From Gari tellinella (Eukaryota > Mollusca > Bivalvia > Cardiida > Psammobiidae): DNA of 64,000 nt. Shown piece after piece: positions 1-27,534 of this stretch. The translations under genes were made by a program, and so were the position numbers. Under the pieces are notes generated by a model that was given only the letters and a program-made list of their open reading frames with translations, ran no database searches and was not told the DNA's origin. Each line of letters begins with the position of its first letter. Position 1 is the stretch's first letter. The DNA lies in NCBI GenBank assembly GCA_922989275.2, contig OV277871.1, positions 25,492,693-25,556,692 on the forward strand, written 5' to 3'.

Positions 1-419
1 AGCCATATGAAGAGAGGCAAATCTGCCTGACATAATGATAATTTCACCTAAGAATGACGGAGTTATTCCCCTTGTAAAAACTACCTTTATTACATACTTC
101 CCTGGCCCGAAAAAATGACGTCCCAGTCATTTTAAGCATAAACCACCTCATGAACCTAACTTAAAACTCCGACCAATTAGAGCAAGAACAATAAAAAAAA
201 TTTTAAAAAAACGACATGTTATGTTTTTTTACAATAAAACTGTGAGAAGGCTACAAATATCCTGTAAATTCACTCGTCCCCTGTACTCTTCTTACAGAGA
301 CATATTTATCATTAATACCTTAATGTAGGCAGAAAAATTAATAGTTTTCATTAACATAAGCCTATTCAAACCTCTGTGGATATCACCATTCTGATGCAAA
401 TCTACAAACTGAGTAGTGT
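1..419. other. Non-coding stretch, no gene seen
   Basis: I see no credible coding region or structural RNA here. The words around 58-80 (GGAGTTATTCCCCTTGTA) resemble phrases in the tandem-core R elements further on, so part of this may be the end of such a repeat. That is a weak resemblance only. Confidence 0.4.
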
Positions 420-472
420 CACTTTCAGTCATGCTATACATACATAGATACATAGTTGATTCTGGTAGAAGG

Positions 473-3400
473 TCAGTCCTGTAACACCAGCTCTGGTTCT
501 TCATTATGATCTTCTTGGTTTATACTGAGACCCTTAATCACTGTTGCCCTATAGTCATATTTAATGTCTTGATCACTCCAAAATTTGTCAAGCCTACTTT
601 CAAACGATCTTACTGTTTGCGCTTTCACTACTGTTGGAGGTAAACTGTTCCAGATATCAACACATCTATAGCTGAATGAATGTTTTCTGATATTTAGTCG
701 AGCTCTTTTTTTATAGAGCATATAGTCATGACCTCTGGTGTTACCTTTTGTCACCTCATTTCTCCTAGTGAATAGGTTGTTTGGATCGTAGTCACATTTA
801 TTTGTCAGTATCTTATAGCACATTATCATGTCACCACGGAGTCTACGATAGGCCAGACTAGGTAATTTTAACAGTTTTAATCTCTCTTCATATGGTTTTT
901 CCGAAAATCCAGGAATTAATCTTGTGGTCCTCCTTTGTACATTTTCAATCATGTCTATGTGTTTTTTCTTGTATGGTGCCCACACTTGATTAGCGTATTC
1001 AATATGCGGTCTTACTAGAGTTTTATATAGCATAACCATAGTGTCCTTGTTCAGATATTCAAATGATCTACGAATCAGTCCTAGTATTGAGTTTGCCTTG
1101 TTTATTTTCTCCGAAATATGCTCCTCAAAGTCCAATTTACAATCAATTATTACTCCTATATCTTTTTCTGCTTTCGATCTTTCCATGGGTGGCATGTTGC
1201 TTTTTAAACTGTATTGGTAAGTATTTTCCTCTGATTTATTGTTAATGCTCATTGTTTTACACTTGTCAGGATGGAACTTTAATTGCCATTTCACAGACCA
1301 GTCATGCATACAATGAATATCTTCTTGAAGCTTTTCACAGTCCTCCATTTTTCTTATTTCCCTGAATATTTTAGTATCATCTGCATAAAGATAGATATCA
1401 CTGTTATTCTGAAGGCTGTCCGGGAGGTCATTAATGAATATAACAAATAGTAGATGTCCTAATACAGATCCTTGAGGAATTCCACTTGTAACGTCTTTGG
1501 GGCTTGATGATTTATCATTAACTCTTACAGTTTGTTTTCTGTTTTCAAGGAAGGTTTCTATCCATTTAATATACTGTTATCCAAAACCATATATATTGAG
1601 TTTGTGGATCAGTAGTCTATGACTGACTTTATCAAAGGCCTTCATGAAATCACAATATGCTACGTCCACATGTCCACCAGAGTCTATAGTCTCAGTCCAT
1701 TTGCCTAATACTGTCAGGAGTTGCAATACGGTTGATCTTTTGGGGATGAAACCAAATTGTTTCTCACTGAATAAATTGTTCACTTTCATATGCTTAATCA
1801 TGTTCTCTCTGATAAGACTTTCAAGCACTTTGCACACTATGCAAGTTAAACTTACTGGTCTGTAATTACTTGGCTCTTTTTTATCACCTTTTTTTAATAA
1901 TGCAGTTATATTTGCAAACTTCCATTCCTCTGGAATCTGAGCATCACTTAAAGATTTTCTAAATATTAGTGCCAGTGGTGCACATAATACAGAGCTGAGT
2001 TCCTTCAGTACTCTAGGGCTAATGCCATCCGGTCCTGGTGATTTATCTATCTTTAGATTATCCAATTTCTTCTTTACATCTGCACTAGTTATGTCCATGC
2101 TCACAGTATAACTATCATCTTCAATTTTAAATTTATCAATATCCGGCAATTCATCCAAATTGTCCTTTGTAAATACTGATGTGAAAAATTCACAAAGCAC
2201 TACAGCTTTATAAGTGTCTGTATTAGCTAGCCTGTCTTTCTCTTCATTTGCATACAAGTCAGGAATCGATGATGTAGTTTTAGTCTTCGACTTCACATAG
2301 GACCAGAATTTTTTAGGGTTTTCTTTTATTGATTCCACTATATTCTTCTCATGTGTCTTTACTGCCTTTCTTGTCAAATATCTTACTTTATTGCGTGATC
2401 TGTTGTATACTTCTTTATCTTTATTACTTCCCGTTCTTTTATATTTATGCCAGAGTCGCTCTTTACTTTTTATTGCTGTATGTAGTTTACTGTCTATGTA
2501 GAATGTCTTATTGCTTTTACATTTACTACTTTTTTTCAACACCGCTAAAGGAACACACAAATCCACAGCTTCTTGTATCTTTGTCTTCAGTATCATCCAC
2601 TGTGGTTCTATGTCAGTCTTATTTAACAATGTTTGCCAGTCTATATTTAACATGGCCCTCATCTTGTCATAGTCTCCTTTATCGTATTTATATCTTATCT
2701 TTTCTTGTTCTTCTTCCGTGTATGCACTAAAATCAAACACCAAGACTGAATGGTCACTTTTTCCTAGTGGAGATTGCACCTGAATTTCTGAAATCATATT
2801 ATCCTCATTCGTTAATACCAAATCTATTAGTGATGGGGTATCTGTTCCTCTTCCTCTAGTAGGCTCTTTTACTTTTTGAAACCAAAAACAGTCTTTCACG
2901 GTTTCTATGAACTCAAACCTCGCATCACCTGTTCCACCTGCAGACATATAACTATCCCAGTTTATTCCACTATAATTAAAGTCCCCCACTGTTAGGTAAT
3001 GTGAATAGCCTTTAGAGGCAATGATTTTCATTAGTCTATTCAGTTCGGCATTATTTTCACTGCTTGAATTTGGGCTTCTGTATATAGATGTGAATAGCAA
3101 TTTATCTCTATGGTTCAAGGGTATTTCTAAACTTATATATTCACACAGTGTACTGTCAAACATTATTTGTGTATACTTTACATTCTTTTTCACATATACA
3201 AGTAAACCTCTTCCTGTTTCATCTTTCTTAATATTGGCATGTACTAATTCATATCCATTAATATTATATTCTGCTACTATTCTTTCAAATCTGAAGTTCT
3301 TTGGTTTTACCTCTTGCAAGCTTATAATATCTGGTGCAATGTCACTCTCCTGTATCCTTATTTTTATTTCATGCATTTTATCTGATGTTAAGGTGTCAAC

Positions 3401-3640
3401 AGTAGAACTAAATAACTTAAACGTATTTACCCTTCTATTTTCACTACTATTTTCACTTCTGCTTCCCCTTTGGTTATCATTGTCAACATTTGAACGAATA
3501 AACTTTAACGAATTAACATTAACATTACTATTTACATTTCTGTTTCCTCTTTGGTCATCGTTGTCAAGCACTAAGCAGGAATCACCCTGCCTACTGCATT
3601 CCTGCCGTTTACTCTCACTTTCAATATTTTTCTGTCCCAC
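473..3640 (-). pseudogene. LINE ORF2: endonuclease-reverse transcriptase, one in-frame stop
   Basis: One reading frame runs from an ATG at 3640 to the stop at 473, about 1,055 codons, broken only by a TAA at 1577-1579 (codon 688). Residues ~80-310 form the endonuclease: DIISLQEVKP, then a GDFNYSGINWD block, and GKSDHSVLVFDF near its end with the S-D-H catalytic triplet. RT blocks follow: SPGPDGISPRVLKEL, NYRPVSL, FGFIPKRST and AYCDFMKAFDKVSH before the stop; SGIPQGSVLG and YLYADDTK after it (minus strand of ~1420-1500). All RT motifs are recognisable, including the YADD catalytic pair. The stop falls inside RT, so the product as it stands would lack the active site. One substitution (for example from GAA, CAA or AAA) would explain it. 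The GP expected after SVL reads GH, a second sign of decay. Confidence 0.85.
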
Positions 3641-3972
3641 GTTGGACCCCTGACCACGAATCGAAAATTCTCATCACCATTTTCCTGCTGTTGTCTCTTA
3701 GCTTCCTTCCTGAGTTCTGCATCCTTTTGCCTTTCTTCTCTGTTCATGTCGTGTTTAACTCCTACTTTTTTCAAATAGCTAGACTCCGAAAATTGAAGTT
3801 TGTAAGCACTTTTCATAATTGTTGCTTTGACGGACTCTGTGAAACTTACAAGTAACACTCTTGGCACTGTTACGCTTTCACCGTGGACCTTTTTGCTAGC
3901 TCCCCTCATTCCAAGTCTTCGTACAGACAATATGTCATCATCGTGCAATTCAACACCAACTTCACTAGCTGG
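3571..3972 (-). pseudogene. LINE ORF1-like C-terminal fragment
   Basis: An open frame on the minus strand, different from ORF2, overlaps the ORF2 start by ~70 nt. It has no upstream ATG in this copy and runs back to a stop near 3976. The readable part contains VPRVLLVSFTES and a charged stretch rich in K, R, E and Q (about residues 70-100). This recalls the RNA-binding C-terminal region of ORF1 proteins in CR1/L2-type LINEs of molluscs and cnidarians, where a similar phrase (RPRPVLVKF..) precedes a basic helix. The overlap with ORF2 may be natural or a frameshift. Identification is by motif feel only. Confidence 0.45.
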
Positions 3973-3975
3973 TAA

Positions 3976-4199
3976 TCAGCAAACTTCACTGGTTTAGATT
4001 TTTAAATTTACGCATATATATATCAGAGAAGTTGACCGCATAATGATCCCGAAAAATACCGAGATGCAGCCTTGACCTTTACCTTCGCAGGTCACCAACA
4101 GCCAAGATGCTGCGATGAGCCACCTACATGTGGAATACTCTGATATATTCGCTATAGTTCCATTCAAACTATCAACAAGCTATACACGACCTTGCAAAA
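3976..4199 (+). other. 5' flank and leader of PCCB
   Basis: This 224-bp strip separates the LINE 5' edge from the PCCB start codon and must hold the end of the PCCB promoter or leader. Visible features are an AT run (CATATATATATCAG near 4013-4024) and then more GC-balanced sequence. No transcription start can be fixed from sequence. The ATG context CAAAAATGG is a good eukaryotic start context. Confidence 0.35.
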
Positions 4200-20596
<16,397 letters not shown>

Positions 20597-20621
20597 GTAG
20601 GACATCAAATTAGGTACCATG

Positions 20622-20813
20622 CAGGGCTCTATATAAGAGGGAGTATTCTGAACAAATCCGACATTTTCTCATTCATACAGCAACAAATCCTTTGGTGTTA
20701 CTACTCATAAGAATCGTCTCTTCGAGACGATTCTAATGAGTAGGTACACCATAGGGTTTAAAGCAGAAATAAAGGTTTTAGTTTTTGAAATACTCCCCTT
20801 ATCTGGAGCCCTG
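20622..20813. mobile_element. Family D MITE, well preserved
   Basis: CAGGGCTCTATATAAGAGGG to CCTTATCTGGAGCCCTG; perfect apex ACTCATAAGAATCGTCTC / GAGACGATTC. No clear target duplication remains. Confidence 0.82.
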
Positions 20814-20997
20814 AGATACAGTCAAACCTGTGCTAAGCAGCCATGGAAATTTACTCCTTGGAAAGTTGACTAGGAGAGGTTTACTTTAATTGCCAGTCTT
20901 GTATACTGATATTAGTCAAATCTTGGATGGCGTAAATCTTGGATTGGATTTAGCACAAGTATTACCGGTACTGCATGTTTTTTACCCATTTTGATCA

Positions 20998-21894
20998 GGC
21001 GCGTAGCTACCTGTACGCAAAAAACGCAACTGCGTACACATTGTCCTCAAAAATAGAAAAATTGAAAAGTTCAAAAATGCAATAAAAATGGTAGGGGGTA
21101 GGGGTAGAGATCAAAGGCTCGAAGAAAAGCTGTCAGAAAAAACCCGTTATCCTAGAATCAATAATATGTTATTTTTGAGTCAAATTTTTACATAGTCTTT
21201 GAATGCAGGAAACGCCCTCAGAACGCACCAGAGACGATCTAGGATTAAAAATTTCCCGGGGAGCATGCCCCCGGACTCCTCTAGAGTAAGGGTTTAAACA
21301 TATCAGACGGGTTAAGAATTAGAGATGAAAGGCCGGGACACGCTTGACAAAAAAAAAGTTATGTTATTTGGAGTCGAATTTTACAAATAGATTAAAAATG
21401 CTGTTGCCAGATGGTATTTTTCTGTTTAACCTGTTTGATTGCTCAAAATGCCCTCAGAACCCACCAAAGCCCATCTAGGGATATTTTTCCCTGGAGGAGC
21501 ATGCCGCATTCCAAGTAAGAGTGTGTTCACCAAATGAATTAGATTTGTCCCTGGCGTCGACGTGTGCCCCCTCAATCACAGTTAAACTGTGCTTCCTACG
21601 GGCCTGCTTTATCATGTTATCAAAACGGAACGTAAATGTTAATGGTTCTGTTGCAGATCTGAATGTTACTTGAAATTAACATCCATGATTTTGCAGTGAC
21701 GTCAATATCGTTTGGTTTTTTTATTCAATTCTTTGCATAGATTAATGTACTTTATCACCTGTTTTTAAGGCGGGAAATGCCCTCAGAACGCACCAGAGAC
21801 CATCTAGAAATGAAATTTTCCCGGGGGAGCATGCCCCCGGACCCCCCTAGTATAGGAGTGCGTACACTTACTAATTGGTCTAGCTACGCCCCTA
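20998..21894. mobile_element. 0.9-kb hAT-like non-autonomous element
   Basis: GGCGCGTAGCTACC at the left and TAGGGGCGTAGCTAGACC (reverse strand) at the right, with TTGATCA directly outside both ends (20991-20997, 21895-21901). Three related internal blocks (CTCAGAACGCACCAGAGAC.., then GGGGAGCATGCCCCCGGAC) lie near 21210, 21430 and 21775. The GCATGC hairpin is a usual feature of such elements. No ORF. Confidence 0.75.
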
Positions 21895-21901
21895 TTGATC
21901 A

Positions 21902-22424
21902 CCATATTGGTCACCATAACTAGAAACTGTATCGTGCTACCAACTGGAAAATTATAATTGGTGTCATATTGTTTTGATACCAACCCCTCTAAAGTTTAGC
22001 TTTAGATTGACCACACTCTTACCCATGGTTAGAGTCGTTCCAAAAATGTGTGTGTTGGAAAATAATGTTTTATTTTCAATCCTTCAAACATACGACTGAT
22101 GCGATAAAACTGTCCCATTTATACAGCAACAAATGCCTGATTATGTCATATTGTGTTTACGTTAGTCCATCTACAGGCTGCTATAGTTCAACAAACGTGT
22201 GCCTTTGCTGGCCTTAATACGCCCCAACCACAAATTTGCCTCACTATAGGTTCCATGTGACGTGCTTTGATTTAAGGGAGGTAACAAGTATAAGAATGTT
22301 TAATGTTAAAACAAGAGTTGTCCTACAGTAAGGAGTTTTATACTTTCATACTATTTTGTATGGATTTAGCAGTCTTGAGAGAGATATCAATGCTATTTGA
22401 AAGCATTGAACTTGAAAATGTTTA
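21902..22424. other. Non-coding, nothing recognised
   Basis: No PCCB exon, RNA gene or element end could be supported in this stretch. Confidence 0.5.
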
Positions 22425-22600
22425 GGTCTCCAGATAAAAGGAGAGTATACTGAACAAATCCAAATTATCCAACAGTTTTCCCTTTATTTTAGCATCAAAT
22501 CTTATGGTGCTACTACTCATAAGAATCATTTCTTCGAGACTAATGAGTAGTGACACAATAGGTTTAAAAGCAGAAATTGAGATTTTAGTTTTCTGTGCCA
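22425..22600. mobile_element. Family D MITE fragment joined to a CTGT-rich repeat
   Basis: GTCTCCAGATAAAAGGAGAG, then the D core to AAAGCAGAAATTGAGATTTT. The right end is missing. Beyond it (22601-22870) are GTCTGTC/TCTGTCTG repeats and CTCATAACTGCTGTTC, reminiscent of the start of an R-type element. Confidence 0.55.
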
Positions 22601-23336
22601 TCTGCTGTAGGTAGAGGTGACACTTAGGGATCATTTTGCCGGCGTCTGTCGGTCCGTTTAACCTTCTGTCTGTCTGTCCACCTGTCTGTCTGTCCATCAC
22701 GCTTTTTGTGTCTTGCCTCATAACTGCTGTTCTTCTGAAGTTTTTAGGATGAAACTTCATTTATGGAAAGTACTTGACAAGTGGAATTCAATGTATTGTA
22801 CAAAGGTTCCAACTCTTGTATCAATATTGTGAGAGTTATTCCTCTTTCCAACATTTTCTTTTTGTGCAGATTTCTTTTGTTAGCTCACCTGAGCCAAAGG
22901 CTCAGCATGAGCTATTGTGATACCATTCCGTCCGTTGTCCGGTCTCTTGCGTCCGTCGTCCGGTGTCCGTCATACGTCGTACGTCCACATTTTCAAACAA
23001 CATCTCCTCTGAAACCACTGACCCGATTTCAACCAAACTTTGTCAGAAACATCAGTGACAAGGGGGAACGAAATCTTGTTCAAATATTTTGGCTAGAGTT
23101 ATTCCCCTTGGTGTAGGACCAGATTTTCTCACATGACCGTATAGACAACTTTTAATGCATAAGAAAATCTAAAAAAATCTTCTTCTCAGAACCCCAAAGG
23201 CCCAGACCTTTGATATTTGGTATGTATCATTACCTAATGATCTTCTACCAAGATTGTTCAAATTTTGACCCTGGGGCCAAAAATGGCCCCGCCCTGGGGC
23301 TTATCAGTTTTTCATAGGAAAACCTTTAAAAATCTT

Positions 23337-24039
23337 TTATAGTAATTTAATCCATTAACTCAGAGCATATTGATTTTACCTTGGATATTTCGGCTTTCTC
23401 ACAAAGCCTTCATCAACACACTGAGATGAAGTCAGTGGGTATCACGTGACTTTGAGTCGTCACGTGATACCAGGAGAGGACTGTAAACCGCCGGCAGCTC
23501 CATTCCTTCGTCCCTGTTAAGAGATGGTCGCCGCTGCTTGATGAGTATGGCTTCCTTCACTCTACGTTTGATGTGCTTATCCTCTGACATTAGCACTTTT
23601 GTTTTCTGTGGGTCAATATGATGTCCAGTCTTTTCAAAATGTTCATGTAGTGCAGAGTTTGCTCTTGACACATGTTCCTTCAATCTTGTTTCAAGTGGTC
23701 TTCCTGTTTCTCCAACATAATCATTCTTGCAGTTTTCACATTTGATATAGTATACAACTCCACATTTTTTCAGTTTCTCTGTCTTATCTTTCACGTGAGT
23801 GACTTGTGAACGAATGGAATTAACTGGTCGGTGGTACATGTTCACACCATGCTTTTTAAAGATTCGGTTTAATGTTTCTGAAATCAAAGTCACGTGATAC
23901 CCACTGACTTCATCTCAGTGTGTTGATGAAGGCTTTGTGAGAAAGCCGAAATATCCAAGGTAAAATCAATATGCTCTGAGTTAATGGATTAAATTACTAT
24001 AATGGACAATCCAGAGCAAGAGAACAATCTACATTGTTG
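23337..24039 (-). mobile_element. Penelope-like element fragment between inverted arms
   Basis: A 12-bp direct repeat TTTAAAAATCTT flanks the insert (23325-23336 and 24040-24051). Inside, ~115-bp arms are inverted copies of each other (TAGTAATTTAATCCATTAAC at 23341 versus its complement ending near 23999), enclosing a GIY-YIG ORF on the minus strand. Penelope-like elements carry a C-terminal GIY-YIG domain and terminal repeats in varied orientation. The reverse transcriptase part is absent, so this is a 3' fragment. Confidence 0.75.
23432..23893 (-). pseudogene. GIY-YIG endonuclease domain of a Penelope-like element (truncated)
   Basis: The 153-residue frame contains GVVYYIKCENCKNDYVGETG (residues ~46-65), which is the GIY-YIG core with the CxxC-like pair of Penelope proteins, then RPLETRLKEH with the catalytic-type arginine. 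KEAILIKQRRPSLNRDEG follows at ~114-131, the usual distal glutamate/asparagine region. Family members have this as the C-terminal ~150 residues of an 800+ residue protein. The preceding RT is missing, so the frame opens at a Met in RT-linker sequence. The reading frame itself is undamaged. Confidence 0.82.
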
Positions 24040-25285
24040 TTTAAAAATCTTCTCCTCAGAATCTGTATGGCCTAGATCATTAATATTTGGCATGTAGCTT
24101 TGCCATATGGTCCTCTACCAAGATTGTTCAAATTATGACCCCGGGTCAAAATTGGCCCCCGCCCGGGGCTTATCAGTTTTACATAGACTTATATAGGAAA
24201 ACCTTTAAAAATCTTCTTCTCTGAAACTGTAAGGCCCAGATCTTTAATATTTGACATGTAGCTTTGCCTTGTGGTCCTTTACCAAGATTGTTCAAATTAT
24301 GACCCCCGGGCAAAAAATGGCCCCGCCCTCGGGCTTATCAGTTGTATATAGGAAAACCTTTAAAAATCTTCTTCTCTGAAACTGTAAGGCCTAGATCATT
24401 TATATTTGCCATGTAGCTTTGCCTTAAAGTCCTCTACCAAACAGTTTTACATAGACTTATATAGGAAAACCTTTAAAAATCTTCTTCTCTGAAATTGTAA
24501 GGCCAAGATCATTTATATTTGACATGTAGCTTTGCCCTATGGTACTCTACCAAGATTGTTCAAATTATGACCCCTTGATCAAATTTGGCCCAGCCCCGGG
24601 GCTTATCAGTTTTACATAGACTTATATAGGAAAACCTTTAAAAATCTTCTACTCTGAAAGTGTAAGGCTTTGATTCTTAATATTTGACATATAGCTTTGC
24701 CTTGTAGTTCTCTACCAAGTGTGTTCAAATCATGACCCCCGGGCCAAAATTGGCCCCAGCCAGGGGCTTATCAGTTTTTATAGGAAAACCTTTAAAAATC
24801 TTCTTCTCTTAAACCGTAAGGCCCAGATCATTAATATCTGACATGAAGCTTCGCATTGTGGTCCTCTACCAAGATCAAATTATGGCACCTGGGTCATAGC
24901 TATATCAAAATGTTGTCCTGCCCAGTCAGATTCTATGGTACAGTGTCCTCAGGTGAGCGAAATGTGACCCTCTGGGTCTCTTGTTTTACTGAAGATTTTG
25001 AAATGAAATTTCTTTTATGGAATGAGAATGTTATACTGATGCTTGCTGGCAGGTGACACACATGTTCCGAGGAATCCATCTATATTTTTAAATACTCTCC
25101 TTATTTAATACTCGCCTAAGTGCATGACACTTAGTAAGTGACTACCTATATGCTAAGTCCCTCCCTGTTAGTTTATCTATACTGAGTATAGTAGTAGAAT
25201 ATCAATATTTAACTCTCAGCGATGGACTTAGCATGCAGGTAGTCACTTACTACTTGTCATGCACCCGGGCCCAGAATGCCACTAG

Positions 25286-25537
25286 TTAACCCTTTACCAA
25301 ATAACCTGTTTATAACTTTGAAGACATGTGATTACTTAAAGCAGGTTGAAAGTAAAGCAGAATGCGCCTACAGGCGCATTCTGCTTTACTTTCAGCCTGC
25401 TTTGAACAACCATCTGCCATGATAAAGAAAAATGTTTATAAGGAAAATGTTCATAATGGTATAAATTTGAACTATTTTCTTTAGCGGAGGAATATATCAA
25501 ATACGCTAAAAGTCGCTTCTATTGGGGAAAGGGTTAA
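25286..25537. mobile_element. Family A MITE, TTAA-flanked
   Basis: TTAACCCTTTACCAAATAACC to GGGGAAAGGGTTAA, apex GCGCCTACAGGCGC. A good full-length copy. Confidence 0.87.
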
Positions 25538-25685
25538 ATGTTTGCATTTTATATTGATTGTGATATAAACAACCAATAAACACAGGGAAATAAATCTTAA
25601 TACAGTGCTTCCTCTCAACAACAACATCCAATGGGAGACACAAATTGTGTGTTTTGTTTTGAGGAAGTCGATATACGGAAGGAAA

Positions 25686-25760
25686 TTAACTTGCATTTGC
25701 AAACAGGTTGAATCCAAATCAGACATCGCGTAACGAGATGTCTGATCTGGATTCTAGCTG
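25686..25760. repeat. B-type hairpin
   Basis: CAAACAGGTTGAATCCAAATC..AGACATCGCG faces CGAGATGTCTGATCTGGATTC..CTGTTTG. Outer ends are not resolved. Confidence 0.6.
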
Positions 25761-25988
25761 TTTGTCACTAGTCATTAAGCTTCTTTTTATTAGAATGTCA
25801 AATAACTTTAGGACAAAACAGCAGACGAAAGATTTTACAGCAAAAAAAAGAGCAGTAGGAAAGATTTAGATACTACTGTTATGTTTCGGGAACAGCCTGA
25901 AGCATAATTGTGAGGAGGAAATGGTTGTTCAGAGGGTCGTTGTAGGGAAGGGGTACTGTACGATGGGAAAAATGGAGTATGAATAGTA

Positions 25989-26340
25989 GAGCTCCAGATG
26001 AAGTGAGCATTTCAAAATTCAAAATCCTTCTTTCTCAATCAAACCCTATGATGTGACTACTCTTTAGAATTATCTCGATAAGACGATACTCAGGGCTCCA
26101 GATAAGAGGTAGTTATTTCAACAAATCAAACATTTTCTCTCATATCTCAGCACCAAATCCTATGGTGTTACTACTCATTAGAATCGTCTCTTCGAGACGA
26201 TTCTAATGAGTAGTGACAACATAGGGTTTAATTCAGAAATAAAGATTTTAGTTTTTGAAAAACTACCCTTATCTGGAGCTCTGGATACTAAAGAGAAATC
26301 ACATCATGGAGTTTGTGGAGACTTAAAGGAGAAACAGTTA
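25989..26340. mobile_element. Family D MITE (outer), split by another D element
   Basis: AGAGCTCCAGATGAAGTGAG, then a reversed D core to AGACGATACT. The right half (GATACTAAAGAGAAATCACATC..) resumes after the insert. The right TIR is lost. Confidence 0.6.
26091..26283. mobile_element. Family D MITE nested in a D element, 6-bp duplication GATACT
   Basis: CAGGGCTCCAGATAAGAGG to CCTTATCTGGAGCTCTG, perfect apex. GATACT occurs just before and just after. The insertion point is beside the apex of the outer D hairpin. Confidence 0.85.
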
Positions 26341-26351
26341 CAATTCTTCAG

Positions 26352-26827
26352 TTAACCCATTACCCATTAAATACGCCTAACGCCTTTAACTCTTTCCTCC
26401 CTGAAACTTTAAATGGACAATTCCAGTTTCCATTTTAGTCTAGTCTATTTCTGACATTTAAGGATTGTTTTTGTCAATGTTTGGCTTTATGACAAACAGT
26501 GAAGACCCTGATCAGAGGGCTCCTTTCGGAGCCCTCTGATCAGGGTCTTCACTGTTTGCATAGGACAAGTGTACTATTCACATGTACACTATTTGAAAAG
26601 GATGCCTATATGCGGGACTAGGGTTCAAAGGGTTAATTTATACCTTCACTAAAGAAAATAGCTCCAATTTACACAGTCATGAACATGTACCATAAGAAAT
26701 ATTACCTATATACTAGCAAATGCAAGCTTAAAGCAGGCTGAAAGTAAAGCATTCTGCTTTACTTTCAACCTGTTTTAAGTGGTCACCTGTCTTCAAATCT
26801 AGAAACAGACATTGGGTATTTGGTTAA
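26352..26827. mobile_element. Family A MITE (outer), split by a C element
   Basis: TTAACCCATTACCCATTAAA..CGCCT, then the C insert at a TTAA, then TTTATACCTTCACTAAAGAA, the A palindrome (apex deleted) and a TTAA at 26824-26827. Confidence 0.82.
26386..26636. mobile_element. Family C MITE nested in an A element
   Basis: Reverse-orientation copy: TTAACTCTTTCCTCCCTGAA at the left, GGGTTCAAAGGGTTAA at the right; hairpin GACCCTGATCAGAGGGCTCC perfect. Removal with one TTAA restores CGCCTTTAATTTAT of the host A copy. Confidence 0.9.
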
Positions 26828-27052
26828 CTCTCTCTTATCTTGGACCCTGGAATATAGAATAACAAAACCACAATAGTTTCTGACTTTATTGAGTCTTGAA
26901 GCCCATAAAGAGGAATGTAAAAATTTCAAACATCACAATAATGCTATGATCAACAGAAACTACAAAGACACAATATACTAGTATTGCTATAAACAGACAA
27001 GGCCAACCCTTGCAACGCAGTAGACCTGCAGGAGGGCTAATTTCAAGCCTTT

Positions 27053-27534
27053 TCTCCTATAACCCCATAAATACACCTTTTTACGCCTTTAATTTATTCC
27101 TTCAATAAAGAAAACAGTTTCAATTTATACAGCCATGAATATGCACCAGAAGATGTATTTATCCTGGCAGGTGGTTACTTAAAGCAGGTTGAAAGTAAAG
27201 CAGAATGTGCCTTAACCCATTCCCCCATAAATATGTATTTCTATGTACGCCTCTATTTAATTCATCCACAGAAGAAAATAGTTCCAATTTATACAGTCAC
27301 AAATAATACTTTATATATTTTAGCAGATAATAGCTTAAAGTTGCTGAAAGTAAAGCAGAATGCGCCTCAAGGTGCATTCTTCTGTACTTACAACCTGCTT
27401 TAAGTGGTCACAAGTCCTCAAAACTAGAAACTGGCTATGGGGTAATGAGTTAAGGCACATTCTGCTTTACTTTCAACCTGCTTTAAGTGGTAACATATCT
27501 TCAATACTAGAAACAGGCTATGGGGTAATGGATT
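27053..27534. mobile_element. Family A MITE (outer), split at its apex
   Basis: ATAACCCCATAAATACACC.., left stem ending AGAATGTGCC, insert, right stem GGCACATTCTGCTTTAC.., right end TGGGGTAATGGATTA. The insertion lies exactly at the apical TTAA. Confidence 0.82.
27212..27453. mobile_element. Family A MITE nested in the apex of another A copy
   Basis: TTAACCCATTCCCCCATAAA to GGGGTAATGAGTTAA. The outer apex would read GTGCC-TTAA-GGCAC without it. Confidence 0.88.

Larger units (their letters stand above)
420..3975 (-). mobile_element. CR1-like non-LTR retrotransposon (LINE), nearly full length, degraded
   Basis: Read on the minus strand, the element carries an ORF1-like C-terminal fragment, then a long ORF2 with an apurinic-type endonuclease followed by a reverse transcriptase. 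Endonuclease plus a YADD-type RT without a visible RNase H domain fits CR1/Jockey-type LINEs that integrate by target-primed reverse transcription. The 3' end is probably near 420-450, where the minus strand reads short ATGTATC/TATGTATG repeats instead of poly(A), as CR1 tails can. The 5' edge lies near 3975, where the ORF1 frame meets a stop. The 5' side is therefore truncated, as is usual. The element points away from PCCB and its 5' end lies about 225 bp upstream of the PCCB ATG. Exact superfamily is uncertain. Confidence 0.85.
22880..24986. mobile_element. R2: hairpin-ended tandem-core element, interrupted
   Basis: Opens with AGCTCACCTGAGCC and its near complement GGCTCAGCATGAGCT, ends CTCAGGTGAGCG, the hairpin GACCCTCTGGGTC and TCTTGTTTT. 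The core repeats AGGAAAACCTTTAAAAATCT with CAAGATTGTTCAAATTATGA at ~110-165-bp spacing. A 703-bp Penelope-like insert splits it at 23336/24040; omitting this insert the element is about 1.4 kb. Confidence 0.72.

Noticed and set aside
2329..3653. Hydrophobic open frames of 133 and 210 residues on the + strand
   Set aside because: They are antisense to the LINE ORF2, whose motifs are unmistakable on the minus strand.
22781..23116. 111-residue frame on the + strand
   Set aside because: It reads through the 5' hairpin and core of the R2 repeat; similar frames arise in every such element.
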